DNA of 64,000 nucleotides from Tritrichomonas foetus (Eukaryota; Parabasalia; Tritrichomonadida; Tritrichomonadidae): the NCBI GenBank assembly GCA_001839685.1, contig MLAK01001104.1:16142-80141 (forward strand), in the 5' to 3' direction. Below the pieces are notes generated by a model, which was given only the letters and a program-made list of their open reading frames with translations, had not been told where the DNA came from and ran no database searches. Made by a program: the position numbers and the translations under genes. Positions 30,611 to 40,471 of the stretch are shown here, piece after piece; the stretch's first letter is position 1; each line of letters opens with the position of its first letter.

Positions 30611-32347
30611 TTACTTTTGAAGATCATTAAAGCGATTCTGTAAATCCTTAACTTGACTCATAATTGTTTGAATTTCGCTTTCTTTCAAGATTTGTAAACT
30701 TTTAACCCTTTGCAAAAGTTCATTACTTTGTTGTTTTAGCTCCGAAATATCATTTATATTATTAAACATTGCTTTCAAAACGTTGAATTTATTCATGATT
30801 TGTTCCTGACGTTTTTGAAGTTTGTTTCCTCGAAATTGAATTAAATTCACATAATCAAAGAACGAATCATTCATCAATTTTTGATATTTTTGAATTTTTT
30901 CGGTTATTTCACAAGAAGATATTTGGCCTTGGTTGTCAACGATAGTTTCGACTCCATCTTGGTAATAAAAAGTTTTATCATGCGATAAAATAATATGTGG
31001 TGTAAAAGAAATGCCAATAACATTTTCAATGGTGAGATATTCAGTTAATTCGTCATCTTTGATTGTATAAACTTGGGTATCTGATATGACAAAAAGTGTT
31101 TGATTGCAACTCATGAAACCTTTCAAGTTTTCAATATTATTTTGAATTAAATGAAATGTATTATTTTCTTCATCGAAAACATAAATTGCCCCTATTTTCG
31201 CGGAATTTTTGGTTGCAACGTAAATCTTGGAATTGCAACATGTTGCAACATCGAAAAGGTTTTCCATGTTTAGTTGACATTCGATTTGAGCGTGAGACTT
31301 CAATACTAATAATTTTCCATCATGATCATCTTTGAAAAAAGACGGATCGCTATCGTCGAAATAATCAACTATTTGATCTTTTATATAAATCACAAAAATA
31401 CAAAAATCAGTAAAATCGTGATGTTTTCTAATACAAGCAACTTTTAAGTTTTCTGAGTTTGGAAGAACAATAAAATTAGTAATGTTTGATATATGGTCGA
31501 TTCTGGCATCAGTATTCCTGAGAAATTCTTCTGGTGGTGCCCTTATATCTAGAAGGAATAAGTCAAAACATGAATTCAGATATAAAATGTGAAAAGGAGA
31601 ATATGCCCAATGAGCCATAGTTACACTCAGAAGGTTATTATTAAGAATATTACAAACTTTTAAATCGTTCGATAAATATAATTTATCATCGGCATGAACG
31701 AATGCTTTTTTTTTGCACGAATTAAATTCGAAATTTTGAATGTCCCCGTCAAATTGAATGAAAATTTTCTGCTCTGGGTTGAATGGCTTAATTTCAATTT
31801 GAGAATTATTTTTTGAAGGAATCCACATTTGATTGTAACGATTGGCAATAAGTTTTGGAATTGGACGATTTTCGTTTTCGTCTTCTTCTTTTTTATCTTC
31901 CTCTTCTTTTTTGTCTTCCTCTTCTTTTTTATCTTCCTCTTCTTTTTTNNNNNNNNNNNNNNNNNNNNNNNNNNNNNNNNNNNNNNNNNNNNNNNNNNNN
32001 NNNNNNNNNNNNNNNNNNNNNNNNNNNNNNNNNNNNNNNNNNNNNNNNNNNNNNNNNNNNNNNNNNNNNNNNNNNNNNNNNNNNNNNNCCTCTTCTTTTT
32101 TATCTACCTCTTCTTTTTTATCTTCCTCTTCTTTTTTATCTTCCTCTTCTTTTTTGTCTACCTCTTCTTTTTTGTCTTCCTCTTCTTTTTTGTCTACCTC
32201 TTGGGCGTTTGAAGGATCTTGATCCGGATTTAAATCGTTCGTTTGATTTTGCTCTTGGTTTTGGTTTTGGCCTTGAGGTTGATTTTGCTCTGGTTTTTCT
32301 TCGTTACCACTCGTATTCATTGGTTCTGTCTGAGTTTCGTCTTCCAT
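30611..32347 (-). CDS. Repeat-rich protein with propeller-like middle and coiled-coil end
   Basis: A protein of about 578 residues, with length uncertain because of an N-run. The N-terminus is Gln/Asn/Glu-rich, followed by a KKEEED/KKEEVD hexapeptide tandem repeat (about residues 49-155). The middle (about 160-480) is rich in short beta strands ending in turns (FHILYLNSCFDLFLLDIR, IYVATKNSAKIGAIYVFDEE, QTLFVISDTQVYTI), as in a beta-propeller. The last 80 residues form a coiled coil (ISELKQQSNELLQRVKSLQ). A propeller followed by a coiled coil is the plan of nucleoporin Nup88/Nup82, but that is only a suggestion. No enzyme motif is present. Confidence 0.7.
   Translation of the reverse strand: MEDETQTEPMNTSGNEEKPEQNQPQGQNQNQEQNQTNDLNPDQDPSNAQEVDKKEEEDKKEEVDKKEEEDKKEEEDKKEEVDKKEEXXXXXXXXXXXXXXXXXXXXXXXXXXXXXXXXXXXXXXXXXXXXXXXKKEEEDKKEEEDKKEEEDKKEEDENENRPIPKLIANRYNQMWIPSKNNSQIEIKPFNPEQKIFIQFDGDIQNFEFNSCKKKAFVHADDKLYLSNDLKVCNILNNNLLSVTMAHWAYSPFHILYLNSCFDLFLLDIRAPPEEFLRNTDARIDHISNITNFIVLPNSENLKVACIRKHHDFTDFCIFVIYIKDQIVDYFDDSDPSFFKDDHDGKLLVLKSHAQIECQLNMENLFDVATCCNSKIYVATKNSAKIGAIYVFDEENNTFHLIQNNIENLKGFMSCNQTLFVISDTQVYTIKDDELTEYLTIENVIGISFTPHIILSHDKTFYYQDGVETIVDNQGQISSCEITEKIQKYQKLMNDSFFDYVNLIQFRGNKLQKRQEQIMNKFNVLKAMFNNINDISELKQQSNELLQRVKSLQILKESEIQTIMSQVKDLQNRFNDLQK
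31885..32203 (-). repeat. 18-nt tandem repeat encoding KKEEED, with assembly gap
   Basis: Units of 18 nt (TCTTCCTCTTCTTTTTTA on the plus strand) flank an N-run at 31949-32088. The number of copies is unknown. The 140-nt gap is not a multiple of 3, yet both sides keep the same coding pattern, so its size is an estimate. Confidence 0.9.
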
Positions 32348-32597
32348 TTAATATGGCTACTCGTGAAATGTGATATAAAAAATGAGATATTAGGAAAATA
32401 TTACATTAATATAGAAAATGATAAATAATGATGTCATATCTTGATGTTTATTATATAATTGTTAAATATAATATGGGTAAAATTAAGAATATTAACATGT
32501 TAATATAAATTAAGCATTTATAATTTGCAATAACTGATATTTATAAAGATAAATCCATTTTAAAATGTGAATAAAATCTGCTGTTTGCACCAATCAA

Positions 32598-33959
32598 ATG
32601 AATGAAAAAGAAATCGCTCAAATTGAAGAACAAACGCAAGAAGAATTCGTCAAGTTACTCGAAAATCCCGATTTCGATTTTAAGTTACACACTTTTGACA
32701 AGGAGTTGATTGATTCGCTGTTTCAATATTATGATCTCGTAATTTCATATCTTTTTGAAGGAGAAACAAAAAATTTGAAGCTTCTTTCAAAATGTAAATA
32801 TTTCTTGCTTTCGCCAAAATCGTGGATAAAAAAAAGATTTTTAAATGATACAAATTTGAAAGAATATCTAACAAATTTCCCAAAGAAATTCAAGGAAAAG
32901 CATCATACAATTCGTCTTGCTTATTCAATGATTCTTGAGTCATTTCTTAAAACAAAAGATTTTTCCATCAATACAGATTTTGCATCAGCAGAGTTATTTG
33001 AAAATCTGATTTCTGTATGCGATTTTAATACTTCCTATGAATTACTGGAAAAACTGATTACTGATGATAACCAAAAAATTTCTTATTATTTAATTGGAAT
33101 TCATTTTTCAGATATTTTATCGAAATATTTAATTGGTGATAAAATTTTAAATTTTAATGTTCAAAAGCTATTTAATCTTTTAGTTAACAATAATTGGGAA
33201 AACTATGTAGCTGACTCACTTACAAAAGATGCACTTTTTATCCAATTTCTCAATTCCACTTTTGAAAGGCCAAATGTTTATCAAAATTTTGATTTTATTT
33301 TAAAAATCTATAAGCATTCAACAAGATACCCACATATATCTAATTGGAAAACCTTAAATATAACAATCGCTTCACGAATGAAAGATTTTCGAAGTATTGT
33401 TCAAAAAACACAAAATTGGTGCATGACTGCAAACATATCATTACATATAATTAACGAATATTTATTATATACTAAAAAATGTACACAAAGTGATAAGAAT
33501 ATATTATTTGATCTAGTAGAAAAGTTCTTTTCGATGCCAAGATGTACCATTTTACATTTATCTACATTAAGCTTTTTGAAAACACTCGATTTATTGAATT
33601 GTCTTGATGAAGAAACAATTCGACAGTCACATTTAGTTACTCATATTGTAGAGAATTACAAAATGCGTGAAAATCAAGTTGTTTATGCCTACTGGGGACC
33701 CATTCGGAAAATGTCTGAGATTGTTGCGGCGTATGTGAATAAAAAAGATTTGAGTGAATGGGATTTGATTGTAAGTGCCAAAAATAAAGAAATTCAAGAA
33801 ATTTTGGGTGAAGAAGAAATGGTTAGTCAGAAACAAAGTTGGATTCAAAAGTATTTGGATTCTATTCCATTTGCAAAAAATTTACCTCCGTCTGTGATTT
33901 ATGGTATTTGTGCTGTTTATCTTATCGTTGTTATCTACTTTATTTACACTTTCTTTTGA
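32598..33959 (+). CDS. Tail-anchored SAPS-like helical protein
   Basis: A 453-residue all-helical protein with a C-terminal transmembrane anchor (about 433-453, YGICAVYLIVVIYFIYTFF) and almost nothing after it. The order of segments (KKRFLNDTNLKEYLTNF, TIRLAYSMILESFLKTKDF, ELFENLISVCDF) parallels the SAPS-domain protein at 40472 (RNKILNSDTVTQYFTSFL, VAGYFCRIVEYLI). It may therefore be a divergent SAPS-like or PP4R3-like phosphatase adaptor held on a membrane. This is inference from weak similarity. The ATG at 32598 is the first in frame. Confidence 0.7.
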   Translation: MNEKEIAQIEEQTQEEFVKLLENPDFDFKLHTFDKELIDSLFQYYDLVISYLFEGETKNLKLLSKCKYFLLSPKSWIKKRFLNDTNLKEYLTNFPKKFKEKHHTIRLAYSMILESFLKTKDFSINTDFASAELFENLISVCDFNTSYELLEKLITDDNQKISYYLIGIHFSDILSKYLIGDKILNFNVQKLFNLLVNNNWENYVADSLTKDALFIQFLNSTFERPNVYQNFDFILKIYKHSTRYPHISNWKTLNITIASRMKDFRSIVQKTQNWCMTANISLHIINEYLLYTKKCTQSDKNILFDLVEKFFSMPRCTILHLSTLSFLKTLDLLNCLDEETIRQSHLVTHIVENYKMRENQVVYAYWGPIRKMSEIVAAYVNKKDLSEWDLIVSAKNKEIQEILGEEEMVSQKQSWIQKYLDSIPFAKNLPPSVIYGICAVYLIVVIYFIYTFF

Positions 33960-34093
33960 AATATAAAGATTTGCATTGCTGTGCATATTCGTAATAATGA
34001 TCATGAAGTATGTTTTTTTTTTCTGATAATAAAATATATAAATCCAAGTTGATTTTTTATTTTTTAGAATGCTTTTTTTTAAAGAAAAAATTT

Positions 34094-35150
34094 TCAAAGT
34101 AAAAATTGTTGATAAACGGAGCGCTCTAAACGCATTTCTGCATCAATATTCTCACATGATGAAAATGCAGAATCACCCATTTTATTAAGAGATTTTGGAA
34201 TTGTGATTCTTTTCAATGATTTTGCATTCTGAAAAGTAAATCTTCCAATATATTCCCATCCTTCTTCTATAATAGATTCTTCTAGATTTTCACAAAATGA
34301 AAACGCAGAATCGTCGATCATTTTAACAGATGAAGGAATTGTAATTTTTTCAATGATTTTGCATTAATAAAAACAGATTCTTCAATATTTTCACACCCTT
34401 CTTCAATTATTACTTCTTCAAGATTCTAATATGATGAAAATACACCAAAATCAATTATTTCAACAGATAAAGGAATATTTGCTTTCGTGATATCTTTTAC
34501 GGCTTGAGATGGTGTGATTATCGTTGTGCCAAATGGAGTAATATATTTTGATCAATCCAATCATCTTCCTGAATTTTTTCTTTTGAACTGTCGAATTATG
34601 TTGTCTTTTCACTGGTATCTTCTTTTGGTTGTGATATAAATTGTCGAGGTTTATTTTGCAAAAAGGTTGATAAATCTTAAAATTGATGCAAATAATTCTG
34701 TTTCATCAATTAAAGGGGTTTCATTTTCGTTATTATTTCGGTTTTCCAAAGAATGACACTATTTCATTAAAAAAAAACCGTTCTTTAGGATTATTACACC
34801 AACAATGTTCTATAAATGAGCATTGTGCTTGATTTGGAATAAGTGAAATATCAGGTTTTATCCCATTTTTGAAATTGAATATAATGTTAAATATATTTCT
34901 CCTTGGTAATTTTACTTGATTTACACTTAAAATTCCATAAACAATTCATGAATAAGCATAAACAGCAATTTTTTTGATTTTTTTTAAATAATATTCAATT
35001 CAACGGTGTTTGCTCCACCAAAACCAAATTAACTTATTCCAGAGTGGTTTGAATGGAAGAATATCCGATTAAACATTAATTTGGGCTTGATTTCAAGAAT
35101 ATCTTTCTGATCACTTACTAAAATTCCATTATATAATTGAATTCTGACGA
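34094..35150 (-). pseudogene. Dead protein kinase-BspA/LRR gene
   Basis: Read leftward, degraded kinase C-lobe sequence comes first (about 35060-34745). KIAVYAYS is followed by a TGA and then IVYGILSVNQ, NGIKPDISLIPNQAQ and FIEHCWCNNPKERFF, matching the DVYSFGxxxxE...CWxxxPxxRPxF region of TKL kinases. A frameshift falls in a T-run just before NEIV. A linker follows (TPLIDETELFASILRF), then BspA-type LRR units: ANIPLSVEIIDFGVF, KMIDDSAFSFCENLEES and ITIPKSLNKMGDSAFSSCEN, with the final stop at 34094. Several stops break the frames. Kinase-LRR fusions of this kind occur in trichomonads. No N-lobe is clear. Confidence 0.7.
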
Positions 35151-35346
35151 AATAATGTGACCAAAATGGTTTCACTCAATGAAAATAGTAACAAAAGCTT
35201 AGAAGTAGAAGAAAAAAAATTAACAAACGACAAAATTTTATTCATTACCATAACTAATGTTGTCAAATTGACACACCAAACTTTCTTTTTTATTTTTTTT
35301 TTTTTAAAAAACTATTGTTTTTATTATTAATTCTTTGGTGCGTATT

Positions 35347-36543
35347 TTAGTGGTTTGGTGAAAGTGCTCTGCAGAATTGTTGAAGGTAGTGCGAACTATT
35401 GAGCTTGAACTGAAGCTTCTCCTTCTTGAATGTAGTGATGAACATAATATTTTCCTCGTCCAAAGTCGTCACTGACTCTCTTTCAGAGATGTGTAAGTAA
35501 GAAGCCTTTCTGAGATCATTATTTGGTCCGTAAGCGAATATTTTTGCTTCAGGTAAATAAAACAAGAAGCATTTCTTTGGTTTCTTCTTGTTAGATACTA
35601 AGGTGAATTCTGCTTCAATTCCTTTCAGTGGTGGAGCTTCTTTAACCACAACATTTGCCATATCGCTTTCTTTCTTATCGCTTTCTTCTTTCTTCATCAT
35701 TGATAGAATGAAGTCCTTCAAGATTCTCAGCCACTTGTCTCTATTGCTTGCTCCTTGCGTGGCCAAAGTTGCTCGTTCTGGGATGGATGATTTGATACAA
35801 TCGAGAAGATAATTGGCAGGTGAACTGAATGGAAAAGTGTCAGCTTCAATGAATTCTAAAATTTTACCAATTTGAGAAGTCAAAGTAACTAAAATATCAA
35901 ATCGATTCGCTTTGAATAAATCAGACATTATATATGACCAAAGAGTTAAATAGCAAATAACGACATCTTTGCTGGGTGAAGATATGGGTTGACATATTCT
36001 TTCCAAACTTTGTGTGGGAATTCGGCCGATAGCTTCGATGGCTGCTGGAAACAGTTTGACAATGAATGGGACATACGAAGCGTTTGGCAGAAATCCAATT
36101 GAGCAATGTTCGCTGATAGATAAAAATATTTCTGGCGTTAATTTGATTTTCTGTGTCAAGAAAAGCTTTTCGAGGGATTGAGTGAGTGGTAATAAAAATG
36201 GCGCATGCGCTGATTCGTCTGAGGATGCAAAATAAGCTTTGGTTACGGTTTGAGAAATTTGAATCATTGGTAAAACAACTTTTGCAAGAAGGCTTTGATC
36301 AATATTTATCGCGTTTGATAAAGCCAATATAAGCGCCGATATCGAGCTCCATTTTGGATTTCGAACAGAGCAAAGGGAATTAATAAATAATTGGATATAA
36401 GAAATATTTTGGAGAATCATTTGAGGAGCCATTGTCGAGTAAATAATTATATAACGTGCAGCACGTTCACATGTTTGTTCGTCAGGTGAACTCAAGAGCT
36501 GAAGAAATTGATCAATTCTGATATCTGGTTGTTTTTGTTGCAT
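35347..36543 (-). CDS. Helical-repeat protein with C-terminal PH-like domain
   Basis: A 398-residue product of unknown function. Residues 1 to about 285 are HEAT-like helices (IDQFLQLLSSPDEQTCERAA, LAKVVLPMIQISQTV, VKLFPAAIEAIGRIP). After a charged linker, residues about 305-395 alternate short strands with a final helix: EAEFTLVSNKKK, KCFLFYLPEAKIFAYG, ENIMFITTFKKEKLQFKL, then HYLQQFCRAL. This is the strand pattern of a pleckstrin-homology fold, with the last helix in the right place. Such a layout would suit a membrane or small-GTPase adaptor, but nothing in the sequence proves it. Confidence 0.7.
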   Translation of the reverse strand: MQQKQPDIRIDQFLQLLSSPDEQTCERAARYIIIYSTMAPQMILQNISYIQLFINSLCSVRNPKWSSISALILALSNAINIDQSLLAKVVLPMIQISQTVTKAYFASSDESAHAPFLLPLTQSLEKLFLTQKIKLTPEIFLSISEHCSIGFLPNASYVPFIVKLFPAAIEAIGRIPTQSLERICQPISSPSKDVVICYLTLWSYIMSDLFKANRFDILVTLTSQIGKILEFIEADTFPFSSPANYLLDCIKSSIPERATLATQGASNRDKWLRILKDFILSMMKKEESDKKESDMANVVVKEAPPLKGIEAEFTLVSNKKKPKKCFLFYLPEAKIFAYGPNNDLRKASYLHISERESVTTLDEENIMFITTFKKEKLQFKLNSSHYLQQFCRALSPNH

Positions 36544-36967
36544 TAGATTTTTTTGAATAGTTTATTCATGAAAATGTCAACTTTTGTAAGCCATTCAATT
36601 TTATGGTATATTTTCAATAGGAAACCCTCTCTATCGGAATTAATTTTTATTATTATAAGTATGATAACCAAGAAATATAATCACATTCTTACTTATAGTA
36701 AATGACTATTAAATGAAAATACTGTCTTGCTCCTGTTGCCTGCTTAATTATAATCTTTAATTGTTGAATATCAAATCATTAATCATTTCCACTCATAAAA
36801 AGAGTCAAGCAAGATAAAGGATCACAATTGGTATTAAATAGGAAATCAAAAAATGAGTAAATTATCTTTTATTTCAAACAATATATATAATCTCCTTTCC
36901 GTTATGAAAATTTCATTAAATATCATCAAAATGAATAGGAAATCATGAATGACAAATTAAATGAAAA
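36544..36967. other. Intergenic region, no feature seen
   Basis: 424 AT-rich nt between two minus-strand genes. No frame, RNA gene or repeat is evident. Confidence 0.5.
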
Positions 36968-38128
36968 CTATTTAAAGTTTCCATGATAAACCTGATTTGC
37001 TCGCTGAAGTAATTCATAAAGAGATGATTTGTAATTATCATTATTTTGTTCAGGCGCAGGTGTAGGCGCGCTTGGATTGATTGGTGTCTGGCTTACAGGA
37101 GGCATCACAGGAATCGATGGGAATTTTGGTGGATTCATTGAAGGATATTTCGGCTTTTCTGGTTCAGTGTTTGTTTCAGCATCAAATCGAAGTTTACTCT
37201 CCATTTCACTTATTTTTTCTTCCATTTCAAGAATTTCATCTTCTTGTTTTTGAATAGTTTGTGTATAGTTATGAATTTTTTCTTGGTTTGATTCAGTTGT
37301 TTGCTGTACAACTAAATTATATCGCTCCAGTTGCCTCTGAAGAGAATTTATTTGTTGGGTTAAATTGTTTCTTTCAGCCAGAGTTTCTTCATAGTTTTTT
37401 TTTAGTTTTTTCTCTTCTTCTTTAATGTTTGATCGTCCTTGATCGATGATATCTTGATAAGCCTTTTTCAGCTCGTCTTCTTTTTGTCTTTCTTTCCTTT
37501 CAGTATCTTTTGCATCTTCTATTGCTTTATATTGAGCTTGTAATTGATTTAGCTTTTTGTATGATTCAATAAGTTTTGAATATATTGATTGATCAGCTTC
37601 ATGCTCATCAAGTTCTTTTTGCTTAGTTGTCAAAATTGATCTCAACTTTTTCGATTTTTCTTCTTCTGCTTTCCAGTTCAATGCTGCTTTAGGAATTGAA
37701 AAAGATTTGATTTTTACCAGTAAAGATTGAAAACGCTCGATTGGATAAATAATCTCATCATTATATTTTTGATAGAGATTGATGAAGTTTTTTGAATGCT
37801 GTTGACCAACATTAATAATATTTTGGAATATTTCTTCAGAATGTTGATCACTTACAAAGAAATCTGCGATATGGCGCTCATTGACTGAATTTTCAGTTTC
37901 TATTGATTTTAATTGACTATTTAATGCGAGAATATTTCTTCTTTCTTCTGCAACATCGTTTTCTTTTTTTTTAATTTCTTTTGATTTCATTATATTGATG
38001 GCTCTCAAATCTTCGATTTTTTTCGATGATTTTTCGATTTTATCGTCGAGCATATTTGCAAGAAAAATACCTTTCCGCCTCCACTTATCTAAAATTGTTG
38101 GTGGTGGTCTTTGATCCACATGCTTCAT
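36968..38128 (-). CDS. Coiled-coil protein, 386 aa
   Basis: The start is the ATG at 38128; two more codons upstream follow a TTG. Residues 1-25 are basic with PPP. About 30-290 are long coiled-coil segments rich in K, E and Q (KSKEIKKKENDVAEERRN, NNLTQQINSLQRQLERYN, QKQEDEILEMEEKISEME). The last 70 residues are proline-rich (PKYPSMNPPKFPSIPVMPP), followed by a short helix (SLYELLQRANQVYHGNF). There is no enzyme motif. It could be a structural protein of the flagellar or mastigont cytoskeleton, but this is a guess. It is divergent from the CLK kinase gene 187 nt away. Confidence 0.7.
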   Translation of the reverse strand: MKHVDQRPPPTILDKWRRKGIFLANMLDDKIEKSSKKIEDLRAINIMKSKEIKKKENDVAEERRNILALNSQLKSIETENSVNERHIADFFVSDQHSEEIFQNIINVGQQHSKNFINLYQKYNDEIIYPIERFQSLLVKIKSFSIPKAALNWKAEEEKSKKLRSILTTKQKELDEHEADQSIYSKLIESYKKLNQLQAQYKAIEDAKDTERKERQKEDELKKAYQDIIDQGRSNIKEEEKKLKKNYEETLAERNNLTQQINSLQRQLERYNLVVQQTTESNQEKIHNYTQTIQKQEDEILEMEEKISEMESKLRFDAETNTEPEKPKYPSMNPPKFPSIPVMPPVSQTPINPSAPTPAPEQNNDNYKSSLYELLQRANQVYHGNFK

Positions 38129-38315
38129 TTTCAATAAAATTATTAAACTGCTACTAAATTGAATGTATAAATAATCTACAATTTAAATTTGGTTAACTAT
38201 TATTCTATTAACGAGAAATCAAGTCAACTCACATCTGACAGAAAATGAATAGCATTCAAAAATTATTCCCGATTACTTACTTCTATTCAAAAAGTTCCTT
38301 CTTTCCTCTAAGAAA

Positions 38316-39353
38316 ATGAGCTCTCCATCACATTCACCGATGGCAGAGAGAGATCGGCTTTTTTGTACAACAGGCGACATAATCGGCGAGTATTTCCGTG
38401 TTATTGAAATGAGCGGCGAAGGTACATTTTCGAACGTTTATTCATGCATAGATACAAGAACGCAAGACAATATCATCATCAAAGCATGCAGGTCTAAACG
38501 GTGCTACTATGAAGCAGCCCAGGAAGAAGTTAAAACTATGCATAAACTAAACATAATCGATGTTAGTCATCATTTTTTTGTTCGTTACTACGGGTATTTT
38601 ACATACAAGGGGCATATTTGCATTATTTTCGAGAGGCTCGGTTCGTCTTTATTTTCTATTTTGCAATACCATCATTTTCGTCCGTTTCGAATCGACGCAA
38701 TTCGTTCTTTTATGTGGCAAATTGTTAGTGCTGTTGATGTCCTTCATAGAAATAACATGGTTCATACAGATCTCAAACTTGAAAATATATTATTAAAAGA
38801 AAAAGGGCTAATCGATCGAGATGGGTTCGACTTAGATTCAGGAATGTCAGCCACGTCTGTTCGACTAATCGATTTTGGCTCATCTGACACAGGCTCTGCA
38901 TGGCATCATCATTTGGTGACAACTCGTCATTATCGCGCTCCAGAAATTTTGATGGGTCTTCGATGGGGATACGAATGTGATATATGGAGCCTTGGATGCA
39001 TACTTGTCGAACTCGCTGTTGGACGAATTGATTTCGACGCACGAGATGTTGTTGAGCACCTTTATTTAATTCAACAGATGATTGGCCCAATTCCGAGAAA
39101 AATGTGGTCTTCTTGTTCGAGGGAAGAACTTCGACCATTTTCGAGAGATGGAATAATCAAGTCCGAATACTTACCGAAAAATCGCGAAACTGAAGATTTA
39201 AGAAAACCACTTTTGTCACATATTTTGTCGTTTGATCACCAACTTGCGGACTTGGCACTAAAAATGCTAAATCCTGATCAATACGAAAGACCAAAGGCAT
39301 CAACATTAATGTGTCATAAATTCTTTGGAAAGTACAGAGAAAGTATGGCTTAA
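38316..39353 (+). CDS. CLK/LAMMER dual-specificity kinase
   Basis: A 345-residue kinase of the CLK family, which phosphorylates SR splicing factors. The glycine loop GEGTFSNVY is at 34-42, the ATP lysine is K56 in IIIKACR, the catalytic loop HTDLKLEN has D152 (CLKs have HTDLKPEN), and DFG is at 186-188. The activation segment TTRHYRAPE follows, and the LAMMER-like motif reads EHLYLIQQMIG (247-257; canonical EHLAMMERILG). The tail with SFDHQLADLALKMLNPDQYERP is typical. The N-terminal RS-type extension of animal CLKs is missing. Few introns are present in trichomonads, so its substrates may extend beyond splicing. Confidence 0.92.
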   Translation: MSSPSHSPMAERDRLFCTTGDIIGEYFRVIEMSGEGTFSNVYSCIDTRTQDNIIIKACRSKRCYYEAAQEEVKTMHKLNIIDVSHHFFVRYYGYFTYKGHICIIFERLGSSLFSILQYHHFRPFRIDAIRSFMWQIVSAVDVLHRNNMVHTDLKLENILLKEKGLIDRDGFDLDSGMSATSVRLIDFGSSDTGSAWHHHLVTTRHYRAPEILMGLRWGYECDIWSLGCILVELAVGRIDFDARDVVEHLYLIQQMIGPIPRKMWSSCSREELRPFSRDGIIKSEYLPKNRETEDLRKPLLSHILSFDHQLADLALKMLNPDQYERPKASTLMCHKFFGKYRESMA

Positions 39354-40471
39354 TATCAAATAAGAATGTTTCAATTGTTGTTTTCGCATGAAAATCAAAT
39401 ATGATTATTTTGTTATTGTTAATAAAGAATTGTTTTCATAAAAGAATTGTTTTCATAAAAGAATTGTTTTCATAAAAGGGTTGTTTTCTTAAAAGAATTG
39501 TTTTCATAAAAGAGTTGTGAACATAAAATCATTTAGACAATCTTCAGTTCAATCAAAATTAACTCAAGTTCACTTTCATTTGTTTCATTAAGAATAAGGA
39601 TATAAAATTAAAAATTTAAAAAATCAAAATTTACCAATGAAAAAGATCACCCAAAATGAATGAATATCAATCTTTGTTGTTTTAACCCGATAATGTGTTT
39701 TATTGACAATACTCTTATTCAACATTAAGAAAGAATACGATATATATTATCAGGATATGTGATTTGGCGAACAAATATCTATTCGAAAAACGATTAAAAC
39801 TCTGTGTCACTTTTTGAAAATTGGTATTGGTAATCACCAAACATCATTATTTCATGACTAAATTAGCATTTAAATTTACCTCATGGATAGAATAGAGAAA
39901 AAAATAGAATACTATTAAAAAACTCCTAATAATTAATGATAATAAGTAGATATAGAAAAGATATCAACCTTATCCTGCTTATTCAAATTTTTGTGAAGGT
40001 TGTTATTTCAATTTCTAACCCAAATTAGTAAATTGCATTCAAATGTCGTCAACCGCGATTCATAAAAACAATGATATGAACAGATTTATTCTGAAAATAT
40101 AATCGTTACAATATTCAATTCTTTGGTAAATATTATTCATTTCATTTTAAATTGTTAAATAGCCAAATAATATGAAAAAGTTATCTATTAGAACAACTCA
40201 AAATTCACCAATCTTCACAATGTATTGTGCAAAAGAACATCATTTATTTTAAAAGAATTTGCTACCTCAATACGAAAATGTGGAAAACATAATTCTTGCA
40301 TTTTTCTGAAAAAGTTCATGATTGTTGAATGGATGTAGTCAAAAAGTGGACTCAACTATTGAAAATGAAAATAATCATTCAAATTTCTCCAATTGAAAGA
40401 TTCCCAATTAATTTCTGTATTGAAAAAATGGAAAAGGATTGAAAAAGAAAAAAACTAGGATACGAGTCGAA
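39354..40471. other. Long intergenic region between two plus-strand genes
   Basis: About 1.1 kb of AT-rich DNA. Apart from the 18-nt repeat near its start, I see no coding-like frame or RNA gene. An out-of-frame ATG at 40428 (MEKD, then stop) precedes the SAPS gene. Confidence 0.5.
39424..39537. repeat. 18-nt tandem repeat
   Basis: Six copies of AAAGAATTGTTTTCATAA, the first three near-perfect, lie about 70 nt after the CLK stop. They are non-coding. Confidence 0.9.

Noticed and set aside
31829..32373. Phe/Leu/Ser-rich plus-strand ORFs across the N-run
   Set aside because: They are antisense readings of the KKEEED repeat, open only because the period is divisible by three.
39424..39537. CRISPR-like array
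   Set aside because: The copies are contiguous with no unique spacers, and the genome is eukaryotic.
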